DNA of 64,000 nucleotides from Gaeumannomyces sp. JS-464 (taxonomy: Eukaryota; Ascomycota; Sordariomycetes; Magnaporthales; Magnaporthaceae), in the NCBI GenBank assembly GCA_002197995.1, contig NGZR01000001.1, positions 1,612,001 to 1,676,000 of the forward strand, in the 5' to 3' direction. Each line of letters starts with the position of its first letter. Within the stretch, counting starts at the first letter, position 1. A program made the translations under genes and the position numbers. Positions 34,753 to 45,899 of this stretch are shown piece after piece. Below the pieces are notes generated by a model, which saw nothing but the letters and a program-made list of their open reading frames with translations, ran no database searches and had not been told where the DNA came from.

Positions 34753-35637
34753 CTAACCCTGCCTGCGCCCAAAGCTCGCTGCCAGGATTCACCAGTGCGC
34801 TTTCCTCCTACTTGGGCGGTACGCATCCTCCGCTCTCCTGGCACGACGTATTGTCAAGCCACATTTCGGCATAGGCCCGCAAAGACAGACAGCGCTCCAG
34901 CCGTTGGCGAGGCTTCCAACACCGCCCACCCGGACCCGCAGTTTACGAGTGTCGGCGACCAAGCTGATCCCCTTGCGGACCCGTCGGTAACTCGATTGAT
35001 ATTCGCTGGCACGAGGTCGAGCCGGAAGACTCGCTGGTGCCAAGGACGCTTGTTGCTGGCGCCAAGCGTTAAACCCAAAGAGGAAAATGAGGGGTACTCG
35101 CCTTGAGGAACGGAGTGAGGAAGGAACGAAGAGACGAAAGGTCTTGCGCTCTGAGGAACAAAAGGCTCTTAGAGGACGGGCGAAAGAGGGGGGCTCCCGC
35201 TCTCCCCGCCAAATTTCGCCCAGTGGTTTTGGGGAGGAAGCGCGGCCGTCATTGTTGTGGACGAATTGCAAGGCCGAGGGGTCTTTTCGCTCAGCTCTCG
35301 AATCCAGCCCGACCAGCCTGACCTCTCATGGGCGTCGCTAGCGGCTGCGGAGGATGCATCCCACCCTCCATCACCCAACCCTTGCAGGGCGCGCGCAGCA
35401 TGTATCTGATGCGGTTTCTGCTCGATTTGGGGCAAGCTCCGTCACCATCTCACACCGAACTTCGGCCCTACAAGCCTATAAGAATCCAGCCAGGGCCCCA
35501 ATAGCCCGCCCTGCAGCTCTGTCGTCCCACTCCCCTCCTTTTGCCCATCGGCCGGAAATTTGCTTGCGTGGATTTCTGGCTGCAAGCGCATTGCTGGCAT
35601 CCCCTTTGTCCACGCCCCAGCCGGTTCCCGTGTCAGT
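34753..35637. other. GC-rich upstream region of the CorA-like gene
   Basis: No supported gene. Open frames on both strands (up to 160 codons) show no recognisable domain and overlap one another, as expected in GC-rich DNA. It probably holds the promoter and 5' UTR of the gene starting at 35,638. No clear TATA box was found. Confidence 0.4.
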
Positions 35638-38600
35638 ATGGCGTCAGGCACGGAGGCAGACAACCCCACTCCGTACTCTCAGCATCCTATACCCGAAGAC
35701 GAAGAAGATGGCTTCCTTAAAGACGTGCACTGCCCGAGCGACGAAAGACATCATCCCAAGACCATCAAGGACCACGCCATCCACTACGTTAGCTGTATAC
35801 CGTTCAGTGACCGCCCAGAGTTCTGGAGCGAGGACCACGAGGTGTGGCGTTACGAGCTTGGTGTGTACATCAGGAAGCTTCAGAATGTCGAGGAGGCGAA
35901 GGTGAAGGCCGAGAAAAGCAGGGTCGAGGCCTGCTTGCTGGCGGAGGAGAACAGAGCCGAGGGCGACAAGGCCGTTGTAGAGCGTGGCAAGAAGGTTGCT
36001 AGCGAACGCGCCGCCCGGTACCCCGACGAGGGCGTTCAGGAGCAGTTTCTCAGGCCCGCCCACCCCAGCGGGGCAGAGACAGGGGACCAGCAAGTAGCTC
36101 GACCCAAGGCCTCGGAGCATGAGCTTGCCGACGCAAACATCCGGATCCGAAAAGCAGATAGTGATCCCGCCGAGACCGATGCGGCCGAAGCCAAGGTCGA
36201 CGTGAAAACGCCTAAGCAGATCCTACACGAAGCCAAGACGCGTGTCCGAAGCAGCATCGGGGCGACCGCCTACAGTGTTAGGTCTCTCTACAGGCGAGCC
36301 GAAATCATCCGCGCCGAGCTGAGGAAGCCCGACCCTGCCGTGACTGACAAGGCCGAAAAGGAGGAGGACGACAACGTCGTCACATGCGTCGAAAAGAGTC
36401 TCCAGCAGTGGAGACGAAAAAAAGGGTGGCTGAGCTGTGCTGCCCAGGCCGAAAGAGACATGGCCAACGAGCGGAGAGTCATCAACGGGACGACGGAACG
36501 CTACGGGATCTAACCCCCAGTGAGCCCGACCAGCAAAAGTACGATATCGACAAAGATCTGAAGGGGTACTTCATGCAGTTCAGCAAAACCCTGCCCGACA
36601 GTGTCTTTTGTCCCGACTATGTCGGCCTGGACGATGCTGAGACACTCGAAAAGGTCAAGAAGTGCAAGGTCAAAGGGAGGTTCCCCAACCAGAAACTGTC
36701 AATCTATGACCTCCTGGAGCATGGCCACCCCGACGAGGACTACCCGGACTGCATCCTCGGCTCGGGGCCCTGCACAGACAGGATCAGGTACATCCACATC
36801 CCGTCGAACAACATGGACTACGTCAAGCGACTCATCGCCAAATACTACGATGAAGAAAGACCCAACTTGGGTGCCGAACCCTTCTCCGACCCACTCGAGC
36901 AGTCCCGCTCTTACATGCTCCTGCGGCCTCAGTTCTGGCGGGGCCAGCAGCACGGAAGCCACGCAAACTCGCTGGACTCGGCCGGCCTGCCTGTCCACGC
37001 CCGCCACCTGCGCCCCATGGTTCAGTCAATCTCCACGGACCCGCCGCTCCTGTCGGGGCGCAAGGAGGACAGCCTTGCACTCTTCATGCCGTTTCTCCAC
37101 TGGGAATATGACAGGCAGCGGCTCCATATCGCTCGTATTATAGACGAGGAGGCCCGCCGACACCGTGCCAGGATTGATGTGAAAGAGCGCAGAGACAGAA
37201 AACGACGAGCCAAGGCGGCACTCCAACGACGAGGACGCGCTGAACAAGGCAGCCATGCGGACACGAACCCTCCGCGAGAGCGGCCCGACGGTCGCTCCGG
37301 CGATGCGGTGGTCAAGCCGACCATCCGCGAGGACACGATGACCGCCTGCGTGCTGGCGCAGCCGGCGCCCTGCGTCCCAGGCGGAGACTGATCCAGACGA
37401 CGGCTGGCGGGCGAATCCTGGTCATGGGCGGGAGCAGGCGCGAGCTCGCGCAGTATCTGGTTGACGCCGCGCGGCTGTACGAGTCGATACACCTCTTCCG
37501 GGACCGGCAGATGCTCCGCAAGTACCTTTTCAAGGACGACGAGACGACGCCGCTGCATCCCCGGCGGACCCTGGACCAGTCGTACTACTGGACCTTGCGG
37601 ACCACCAAACAAATCGACCGCGATCAAGTGGTGTACCGAGGGACGGCGATGGGTATACGCTTTGCCCACAGACTGACCAGAAACCCCCCTGACAGGGCCC
37701 TAAAACTGGAGGTTATGCAAGAGAAGTTGTCGACGTTGTGTAATCGCCTTCTGTTGTTCGGAAAAGGACGTGCGAGTGGCAGCCAGCGCGGTGTCCTATT
37801 GGGAAACGACGAGGAGGCGGGCCTGGCGTCTGCGGATGGAGCGCTCAAACATAGACGGCGCGAGGCAGTGTCGGAGTTGACCGGCCCGTTAAAGGACCAC
37901 ATTACCGGGAAGGAGGAGGAGGAGGTACCAAAAACAAGAAGGCCGCCTCGGGAGGCGTGGCTGGCGCCGATAGGCCAAAGACCCGGTGCAGGAGCGATAT
38001 CCGCAAGATCCCGCGTGTCGTCATGGTCGACCAGCTCTGGATGTGGATCCTAGACAAGCACACTATCATCACTTGCTTCCCCCGCCGCTATGGCACCAAC
38101 AAGCGTGACCCCTCTGGCGTCTTCAAGGCGATCCGGATGCGGCTGGATGGCGGCACGATCGAGATCAGGTCCGTCTTCGACATCGCTCTCACCATCCTCG
38201 GGGAATGTTTCAACACGCCCTTGACCAGCCCCAGCGCAGGTGAGTAACGCTTGAGCCTTCCCTTTAGTTTTCAGCTAGTTGCAGTGCTCTACTGGCGCCC
38301 AGTTGGTATGTCTGCTAATCCTGGTAAACTCCATCAGGATCATCGGCCGCGAGTGATGGATATTTTCGCCGAAGCTATTGGGAAGATTGTGAGTTACCTT
38401 TTTTCTTCTTTCCTCTCGTAGGCTCTGAACGAAGCCCCTAACCCGCGCTAGAGCCACAAACTATCGATTCAGTTCGACCAGTTCTTCAACTGGAAGGCCG
38501 AGCCCAGCAAATTCTACCGTACCAAGCACAGCAACGTCGGCCTCTCAGAGCTCTACGCTTCCCCGCTCGACATCAACCCCGAGGGCAAGCTACAAAAGGA

Positions 38601-40059
38601 GATCAGAGACATCATCGACGAGCTGACCATCATGATCTCCATCAAGAAGAAGCAGAAGGAGCTGATCTCCGGTTCATCCAGTCCGCGAAGCACTTTCTTG
38701 GAGACTCCAGCGAGTATGAGCGGCGGCCACCCCCCCCCCCCCCCCCCCCCCCCTCGAGCGTCAATGCCCATGCGACCGCGGCTCCGGAACGACCCTGTCA
38801 ACCACCAAAGCCTCCGAGCGTTTACTTCGCTCGCCTTCGATGTGGAGTCCGGGGTCGACAATAGGATAGAAGAGCTCGAGTTGCTGAAGCAGAGCGCCGA
38901 AAGCACGGCCCAGAACGTACGTTGTGCCTAGCGGGGCTGCCTTTCACATCTTTGGCTGATCCTGCCTTTCATTAACTTTGTGACCCTGTCCCCGCCTCTA
39001 GATCACCGACCTCCTCAACCTCAAGCAGCAGCAAGCGAGCATCATCGAAGCGTGTGAGGCTATCAAACAACATGAAGAGACGGTCCGCCAGAGCCGGTCC
39101 ATCATGATGTTCGCCGTAATCACCATCTTCTTCGTACGTTCTGCTTAAAAACTGTTTGGGCCGCGGCGTGCTGAAGAGCCCAACTAACCCCTGGCGCTGC
39201 AGCTTCCCCTGTCCTTCCTGTCGAGCGTCTTCGGCATGGACAACTCCTTTGCCGGCGACGACAGCCCTATGACCCTGGGGACGCAAATAGCCATCATGTG
39301 TATGTGTTTACGGGGAACAAAAACACCCCGCAACTATCTCTTTTTCGCGAGACCGGAGGGGCGTGATCCCGAGCTGACACTGGACTCCCTCCCGTTTCGT
39401 CCAGCTCCATACCTGCCTTCATCATCTGGATCGCCACCTGGATCGCCTTCAGCAGTTTCTTCCGCACATTCTTCTGGGCCCTATACAAGACGGTGACTAC
39501 GGTGGTCATGGCGTGGCTGCCGCTGTATCACCTGAGGCGGCAACACATCGAGAACTGGACCTGCAGCAAGTTCACCAGCTGGGCCAAGACCAAGGTCCCC
39601 GCCGTCAAGGAGCAGGCCGAAAAGGATATACATGCCCACGCCGGAGAGGAGAGGGAGGCCGCGGGGCTGGCGGGGCCGGGCACTTCGGCCAGATCCAGGG
39701 TTAACCCCAACAATGAGCACTTCCGTCACAGGAAGATCCACCGTGCCATGAGAGGGCCGAAGAGAAAAGCGAATACCACGATCTGCGGCAGCGACGCGCG
39801 CTTAACCTTTTGTTTCTGTGTCTGGCCGTTATGGGCTGGTTGCCAGCTTGTCGCGCACAAGGTTACATATACACAACCTTCTCTGGGAGATTTCCTTCCG
39901 CCTTTCCCCCTTTCGGAAGGATTTTATCGCCAAAAATGGCAATGCGTAAGACTCGCAAGTCGTTTCCTCTTCAGCCTGGACGCGTTACTGACACGGGGCC
40001 GCCCGAATACACATTGCCAGCCTTGCGGAGCAATCATTTGGGACGACTTCGGTCCTTAG
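35638..40059 (+). CDS. CorA-like Mg2+ transporter (fungal MIT family), multi-exon, frame-disrupted
   Basis: Membrane transporter of the CorA metal-ion family, which takes up Mg2+ through a pentameric pore. The N-terminal half is soluble: a charged coiled coil (about 36,000-36,400), RPQFWRGQQHG, then the fungal signature HPRRTLDQSYYWTLRTTKQI with DRDQVVYRGT (about 37,557-37,652), and RVVMVDQLWMWILDKHTIIT (about 38,018-38,077). The C-terminus has two membrane segments, SIMMFAVITIFFLPLSFLSS and SIPAFIIWIATWIAFSSFF, with FGMD in place of the GMN pore motif. Supported introns are 38,240-38,302, 38,389-38,451, 38,917-39,001, 39,134-39,202 and 39,298-39,404. Upstream the frame changes near 36.5, 37.3 and 37.95 kb, each needing one missing base or an intron with poor splice sites. 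The start at 35,638 (MASGTEADN) is preferred over 35,560. Confidence 0.8.
38730..38753 (+). repeat. Poly-C tract (24 C) in a CorA-like exon
   Basis: Encodes a run of prolines (GGH, P run, RASMPM) in the exon between introns 2 and 3. Its length of 24 keeps the frame. Such tracts slip easily in replication and in sequencing. Confidence 0.95.
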
Positions 40060-40286
40060 GTAGACAAGCATAAGCTTAACCAGTTTATTACGACGGTCCA
40101 ACGCCACGATGAGGTTGGCCAGGTTCAGCCGGCGGTTACTCGATTTGCGGTGAACACAACCGCAGGGGTTAGAATATTGAGGGCGTGCCACCGCTATTTC
40201 GCTCTGCCACACCTGGCCTACACTTACCTTCCAGGACAAACTCTGGAGGCATCGAGCATGGCCCCGCGAGCCTCGGTACTACTGCC

Positions 40287-41268
40287 ATGCAACGGTCGGG
40301 GCCCGGCTATGCCTACCAAGGGCAGTGGGTTGGTGATGCCACAGCCAGTAGGTCCCATCCACCCCAGGCAGCGGCCGCTGCAACAACACCCCCGCAGAGC
40401 CCGAGTACCTCCAGCTCTGCATCAACGCGGGCGGCGCCGCAGTATCACACCGCGAGATCGACCTTACAAGAGTTAACTCGGACCAGGAGTTCTTTAACCA
40501 AATACGGCGGATGTATAAATCGTGTCGTGGGTGCAGGCTTCAGGGCATGCTCCCGTATCTCTGGCGTATCTTTAAAAAACCCACAGGTGTCAACTTCGTC
40601 ATGGTAGGCTACTACGATTCCTTCGCCACTGCTTCCGCCCAAAAGGTGAAAGTTAGCCACGTGCGGTGGTATTAAACATATCCTCGGTTTCAACAGTTCT
40701 CTGCCAACACGTGTAGTGACTACCTCACGTCGGTCTACGAACCACCGCAATTGCCGCCAGACGAGCAGCTGTCGTTGAGGGAATATACCTACACTTCTCC
40801 GGCCATGGCGAAAAACCTGTTTCTGCATTTATTATCCGGTACCACTCGTACGGACGAGGATCACATCGGTACCGTATATTCTCCATACCTTCCTAGAAAA
40901 CTCAAAGGTCGTCTGCGCCCCGGCCCCGGAAAACCAGCGACACAGGCCGGGCTTATAAATGGATGGGAGTTCATATAGTGGAAAGCGTCGATTTAAAGTC
41001 GGTTTTTCTTCTTATTTCAATTACTGCTGGCGTTAACATATTCCTCACGCTCCCGGTGCTGGGAGTTGCAAAAACTCAGGAACAAGCGTTTGGAATCGGC
41101 GCGCATTTGGCGGCCATATCTGGTACCCTGCTGGGGGCGTTTATTTCTTGGATTGCCGATTTGCGACGTTGGAAGCGTTACCGATATCGGCGCAAGGTGC
41201 TTAGAGTCGGTGTATTTGGCATTTGGGTTAATTACTGTCACGACCTTTCCAGCAGGCGGTTTAGGTAA
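40287..41268 (+). CDS. Fungal membrane protein of unknown function (GWGVHI family), two exons, two frame slips
   Basis: I recognise a family of uncharacterised ascomycete proteins. The order is a low-complexity N-terminus (AAAAATTPPQSPSTSSSA), then EYLQLCINAGGAAVSHREID (40,403 on), FFNQIRRMYKSCRGCRL, KKPTGVNFVM, intron 40,604-40,696 (GTAGGC to CAACAG), LPPDEQLSLREYTYTSP, YLPRKLKGRL, then GWGVHIVES and hydrophobic segments FLLISITAGVNIFLTL and LAAISGTLLGAFISWIA. The frame slips by one base near 40,395 and again at 40,965-40,967, where GGATGGGAGTT lacks one G needed to read GWGVHI. Start is uncertain: ATG 40,287 gives MQRSGPGYAY, and 40,185 is also open. It follows the CorA-like gene by about 230 bp on the same strand. 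Function is unknown. Confidence 0.6.
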
Positions 41269-41703
41269 ATGCGGTCGGCTCCACAGGACCAACAAAGCTC
41301 GGGTTCATAGGCAGCGTGTCACGATTACGGTAATCGGGGTAACCTGTTCCTAGGATAGGTAACTTTGGGTTGGAAACAAGTGAACCAGGTAACAGGCCGC
41401 GCCGGCCGGTTCCTAGGGCTAAGGGAGGTCGAGGAATGTCGTGGAAAGGGAAAGGGGTGTGGACGGGGAAAGCGGGTATGCGAGAGCGCACACGTGCACA
41501 GCCGCAGTCGCGTAAAAGACGACCGAGTGGCGGTTGGGAGGTGCTCCAGTTACGGTAAGTGAAGATGGGCTTGCTGTCCCGCGTAAATATGCCGGACTTT
41601 ATTAAGGGCACGCCCTCGCCGAACCAGTCTTTAAAACTGAGATCGCCGTCCTTTGAACCTGGTTAACAGGGATATGCTGGCACAAAAGTGCCCGTGGGGA
41701 GTT
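41269..41703. other. Intergenic, no supported gene
   Basis: GC-moderate. Short overlapping open frames only, with no domain seen. Lies between the 3' ends of two convergent genes. Confidence 0.4.
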
Positions 41704-41892
41704 TTATATGCATACGGACGTGCCCATTTTTACGCTTCCGCACCAGCCGTATTTCGAGCAGCAGTTGCCGAACACGGAGTCCTGGCACGTGTCCCCGGAA
41801 GCCTGGCCGCGGGTTGCGTCCTTGGAGACAGTGGCGGCGGAAAGGCCGGCGAAAGCCAGCAGGATGCCGAAGGTGGTAAAGGTTTGATGCAT
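41704..41892 (-). CDS. Small secreted protein with a truncated hevein-type chitin-binding domain (CBM18)
   Basis: 62 residues from MHQTF. Residues 1-21 are a clear signal peptide (MHQTFTTFGILLAFAGLSA), followed by a short spacer and CQDSVFGNCCSKYGWCGS, which has the hevein spacing CCSxxGWCG that binds chitin oligomers. A full CBM18 has 8 cysteines and about 40 residues; here it stops soon after GWCGS (next KMGTSVCI). A GT directly after the CGS codons could be an intron donor, so the last exon may have been missed, or the gene may be truncated. Secreted chitin-binding proteins often shield fungal walls or hide chitin from hosts; that role is only inferred. The start six codons upstream (MLSFAT) is also open, but a signal peptide favours the inner Met. 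Confidence 0.65.
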   Translation of the reverse strand: MHQTFTTFGILLAFAGLSAATVSKDATRGQASGDTCQDSVFGNCCSKYGWCGSVKMGTSVCI

Positions 41893-41910
41893 GGTTGCAA
41901 ACGAAAGCAC

Positions 41911-42849
41911 GAAAAAGGGTGGAGTAGTTGGCTGGGCTTTTGCAGGTCAAGATAGAGAGCGTGGTGTGGTTGACACAAGAAAAGCAGTTGGTTGTTTAGC
42001 AAAGGTTAATGTAATGCTTCTTGTGCGTCTTGCATGTTTCTTTATATCCCATTGCCGAGTGCTGCTTTTTCGTTCCCTAAAGGGGGAAAAGGGGAACTGC
42101 CGAAACCGAAAAGCGGGTGATGCGAAGCTAGGTCGATCATCATTAACAGACTAGATCGGGGCGTGCGAATCGTCTATGCGCCGGTTCATTCTAGCGCTCA
42201 AGTCGTGGGATCCCGGACTCCCCAGATCCTCATTCATCGTAATAGTTATCACGCCGTCCGAGCGCCATAAAGCTTAACCGCAACAAACCCTGCCAAGGCG
42301 GCAGAGTCTAGACTTGTCCCTTTTAGCTCCATGACAAAGAGCAAGCAGCTTCGTGTCGCTTTTTGGCGCGGACGGTCTGGAGTACGAGGCGGAAATTCCA
42401 ACATGGAGCGGATGAGGACGAGTGACCGCGGCCGTCGGGTAACTTTAGTACGGAACCGGCTACGACGTAGCCACCTCGCTCAAGCCACTAGGCCGACTAA
42501 AAATAAAGCAATGTCACCACGACCGCGGCTTCACCGCGCGATCATATCAAGAAGCCCGCGGGCCAACGGAGAATTAGACTATTACAGCGAGATCCGACGC
42601 CTCCGACTAAAGACCCCTAGCGAGGGCCGCCCAGCCAGGTGGCGGGGTGCCTAAGTGTACGAGCAATAATATTACAGCCCACGCCTCCACATTTGGAGGC
42701 TCGCCCCGATACGCTTAGGGCGGTTTTCGGCCTGGGGCCGACTACCGCCTGGGCGAGAGCGAGACAACCCCGACCCAACTCCAACTCATTCGGCAACAAC
42801 GCCCATCGCCCGACAAATGTCGCCCTTCCCGCCACCTTTTATCCTCCCT
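41911..42849. other. Intergenic region between the two secreted-protein genes
   Basis: The upstream sides of the CBM18 gene and the 3' flank of the cysteine-rich gene. A basic 107-codon plus-strand frame at 42,331 shows no domain and is not called. Confidence 0.4.
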
Positions 42850-43509
42850 TTAGTTTCCCTTGCCCAGGGGCGGCTTGGAAAGCTCGGTGGTGTCGCAAAG
42901 CTGGTAGGTGGACTTGAAGGTGCACAGCCTCACGGTCTTGCACTCGGCCTTGGGGTAGGTACCCGCCTTGGGGCCAGGCTCAAAGTAGATCTTGCTGCAA
43001 AGGTCGTCCGTGATGTACGTGGACATGGGAATGTCCATGGCCCGGTCCGTAGTCGGGAAGCACTAAAAGAGAGGGGATAAAAAAATCTTGTCAGTCTGAG
43101 GACATGGTTTGAGCAGGGGAGCGGGGCGTTTGATGAGATTTATATTATGTCGACTTACAAGGTTGGCATACTCGGGCTCGACCCCGGTCCGCCACTGGCC
43201 GTAGAAACCGCACGTGTCGCCGATCCTGCGGTCGCCCTGGGCGTTCACGCAGCCGCAGGCCTCGACGTTCCTGTAAAACTTGCTGTATTTATCGGCGCCC
43301 GCGGGGAAGACGGCTTGTTATCAGTCACCTGCTTCCGTCACAGGGGAGAGGCGGGTGCCACAGGGGACAAAACCGCTCCCTGTAAAACGCGACAAAAAGT
43401 AGAGAGGATTTGGAAAGCAGTCATACAGGTCGCCGTCGGCAGCGGTGGCCCGGGCAGGGGCGGCGATAGCTGCTCCGGAGAGAGCCAGGAGGGCGACGAG
43501 GAACTTCAT
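42850..43509 (-). CDS. Secreted cysteine-rich protein, three exons, effector-like
   Basis: Exons 43,509-43,362, 43,313-43,159 and 43,062-42,850 give 171 residues in one frame. Residues 1-16 (MKFLVALLALSGAAIA) are a signal peptide with cleavage expected before APAR. The mature part has nine cysteines, clustered as ACGC, DTCGFYGQW, CFP, DLCSK, AECK, RLCTF and QLCD. The second intron (43,158-43,063) is firm: GTAAGT to TTTTAG. The first (43,361-43,314, 48 nt, GTGGCA to AACAAG) is the only short choice I found that keeps the frame. No known domain is recognised. Small size, signal peptide, many cysteines and a position next to a RIP-decayed block are typical of effector candidates, but no function can be assigned. 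Confidence 0.7.
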
Positions 43510-45679
43510 GGCGGGCAAAAGTGCTTTCTGGTTGACGTGCGAGGCCGGAAAAGATGCTCGTGGATGGAAAGCCTTGGCTTTAGGACTGTTGTCTGCGGGC
43601 GGTTGGGTGTGGGAAGCAAAAAGGAAACAAGAGCTCGACAGCGAGTCGAGGTTGCCTGGTTATATATCCCTTTGGATCGGTCGATATTCCTGCACTCTTT
43701 GTTTGGCGTTGCAACCCGCATGCGTCCATCACTTTCCACATCACATGCCGCGCGAACAAAAGGGCCTTAGAAAAGAGAAAAGCACGGCCATGCTAGGGGA
43801 TCCGGCAACGCTTCGGGGATAATACGTAGCAGTAAGGGGGGCAAAAAACATGCTTGGCAGGCGGGGCCGGCGTGTGATGGATGGCACCTTATCGGAGCAC
43901 ACCCAAAGCTTTGCGTTTTAAGGATCCCGATAACGTTGAATGCGACTGGGGACCCGTTAACATCTTTCCGGATCGGGGGCCGAGCCGTATGCCTTGCCCG
44001 GTTTAAAGGCCCGTTTGGGTCTCTCGGCGACACCGGCCCCGCCCGGCGTTACCGCCCAATTATGAAGGTGGTTCGAAAACCGGCCGGCGCCCCTGAAGTC
44101 CCCTTTTTGCGTGGTCTGGTTCGTAGGCATTGTTAATGCTCCACCCGATTGCGTTGCTTACGACCCTGTCCGGCGAATGGGGACTGGCCTTTTGTAGGGA
44201 TGAAAAGAAATTATCCCCATGCATGTGCTGCTGCTATATTATGTTGCAGCGCCAGCCTCGTCTGGCCTTTTTCCCCACAACTCCGCACGGTTTACTGGTT
44301 TTAACACCTGCCATGTCCAGATAAGGCGCAGCTAGATCCCGGCAATGCCCACCCGGGTGGGATGATATCTCGCTGATTAATCATTAATGACAGTTTGTCG
44401 AATCTCTCTCGGGCCTCGGCCTTAACATCGGCGCCCTGGAATGTTGGCCTCGCTTTTTTCTGTTTGGACATTGCCATTCGGATGTGCGTTTTATGTGATT
44501 TGTGGATGGGTGGTCACCCCTTTCCCCGCGGTTTCCTTCCCCAAGGCATGGTTAGCCACCAGAGTTGGACCACCGGTAATTAAGAGAAAAGTCACATTAC
44601 CCTGTTTCCCCACACGAAGTCCTTCCCCAATTACAAACACTGTAAAAGAGACGCACTTATCCTCGCCGTCGGCGACTGGTCGTGCGTGTGCCTGTGCGGT
44701 CCATGGTTGGAGGCATGGGTAGGTAGCGTGGGATCGGAGTTGATCTAGTGCAAGCGGCGTCGCGATGTGTACCGGGCGGCAATCCTATTCGCACTGTCAC
44801 GGTGCGATCCCTTGCCTAATAAGGGCCAGCAGCAGCAGGAGCAGGCGCAGACAAGGACAACAGACGGACAAGCCATGGCGGGCGAGAGTTCCGAGGAAAA
44901 GAGCCGATAACAACTACTGACACGCGTGAGCGTGGCCCAAAACAAAGCCCGGGTGAGTGGGCGCCCTTGTTGTTGGCGATGGGTCTAGGGAGTGGTGGCG
45001 GAGTACTGTCACCTGGGGCTGCGGGCCGTTGCGTCCGCCTCGCCGGAGGGGGGGAATCGTGGGTGGTGCGAAAGGGGACGCGGGGTGGCTTGGCCCAGGC
45101 AATCCACGGCCAGCCACGTGCACGGCAGGGGCAGAGTGGCCGTATGCATGGCCAAGCCTCATGCTCGCCGCCTCCCTCTGGTCGATTTGCCGAGCGCCGG
45201 AGCACAAGCTGTGGTGGTGGTGGTGTTGGCGACGGTTGTGGTGAGTTCCATTCTTTGCCCGGTTTCCTGTCCCTGCCGCTGTCGCTGCGTGCAAATGACA
45301 ACTGCGTGCATGCAGCATCTCGCGAGGAGCAGCCGCTTCTCGGGACGCTCCACCGGTGATAAGGAACGGGTCTGGACTTGAGGGGATCGCTGCGGAGTGT
45401 TGTCCCGTTATGCCGGGCCGCCGCGCGCCGAGGTCAGGCTTGTCAGGCCCACTGTTCTTGGAGCACAGCGTCTCTGAAGCTCCTCAACGGTGTTTTTATT
45501 TTGTGGAGGAGAGTATCCACCACGGCTATCACTCTTATCGTGGATTCGCAAGACCTTTGCCGCGACCATTTCCATGGCCACCCTTTTTTCTTCCCAGACG
45601 AACTATGGACACTCGCCGCCCTCGTCCGAGGAAAAGACTGGACCGCCCACGACCAGGCACGCTGCAGAAGCGGCGCTGG
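43510..45679. other. GC-rich intergenic region, no supported gene
   Basis: Long overlapping open frames on both strands (for example 44,816-45,301 minus and 44,967-45,359 plus) carry no domain, have low-complexity composition and are mirror images of each other. The promoter of the cysteine-rich gene should lie at 43,510-43,700 (TATATATCC at 43,660-43,668 on the plus strand). Confidence 0.4.
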
Positions 45680-45880
45680 CACCCAAGACAAGAACGGTCA
45701 CCGTCGACTTGCGTCGCTGAGCTTTAGCGCCTCGATCAGAAGCTTGCCCGACTGCCCAAAGAGGCGACGCTCAAGCGCGACCACCTCCAAACACCGTCGA
45801 CCTTCCTCGTCACGGGCTCGACCGGTTTCCTCGGCAGCCAGGTTGTCAGGCAGCTGCTTCTACGAGCCGCGGTAAAAGGG
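45680..45880 (+). pseudogene. Fragment of an NRPS-like / reductase (thioester reductase) domain
   Basis: The frame reads LDQKLARLPKEATLKRDHL then TFLVTGSTGFLGSQVVRQLL. This is the entry to a NAD(P)-binding reductase domain, with the Rossmann motif TGxTGFLG, as found at the C-terminus of fungal NRPS-like and aminoadipate-reductase-like enzymes. Such domains release the product as an aldehyde or alcohol. Just upstream the linker (KTRTVTVDL) is in another frame with a stop between, and downstream the homology ends within about 10 codons, so only about 60 residues of an expected 300-380 remain. I see no adenylation domain upstream. This is a relic or the edge of a rearrangement. Confidence 0.6.
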
Positions 45881-45899
45881 TATTCTGCGTTAATCGAGA

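Noticed and set aside
34789..35271. 160-codon minus-strand open frame upstream of the CorA-like gene
   Set aside because: No recognisable domain, overlaps open frames on the other strand, and lies in GC-rich DNA where long chance frames are common.
38240..38337. 98-nt intron ending at CCATCAG in the CorA-like gene
   Set aside because: It would break the reading frame; ending the intron at 38,302 keeps the frame into RPRVMDIFAEAIG.
42331..42654. 107-codon arginine-rich frame
   Set aside because: No domain, no splice or start support; composition fits chance in GC-rich DNA.
44816..45301. 161-codon minus-strand frame and its plus-strand mirrors at 44,957-45,381
   Set aside because: Low-complexity proline- and arginine-rich translations, open in several frames at once, with no start context or domain.
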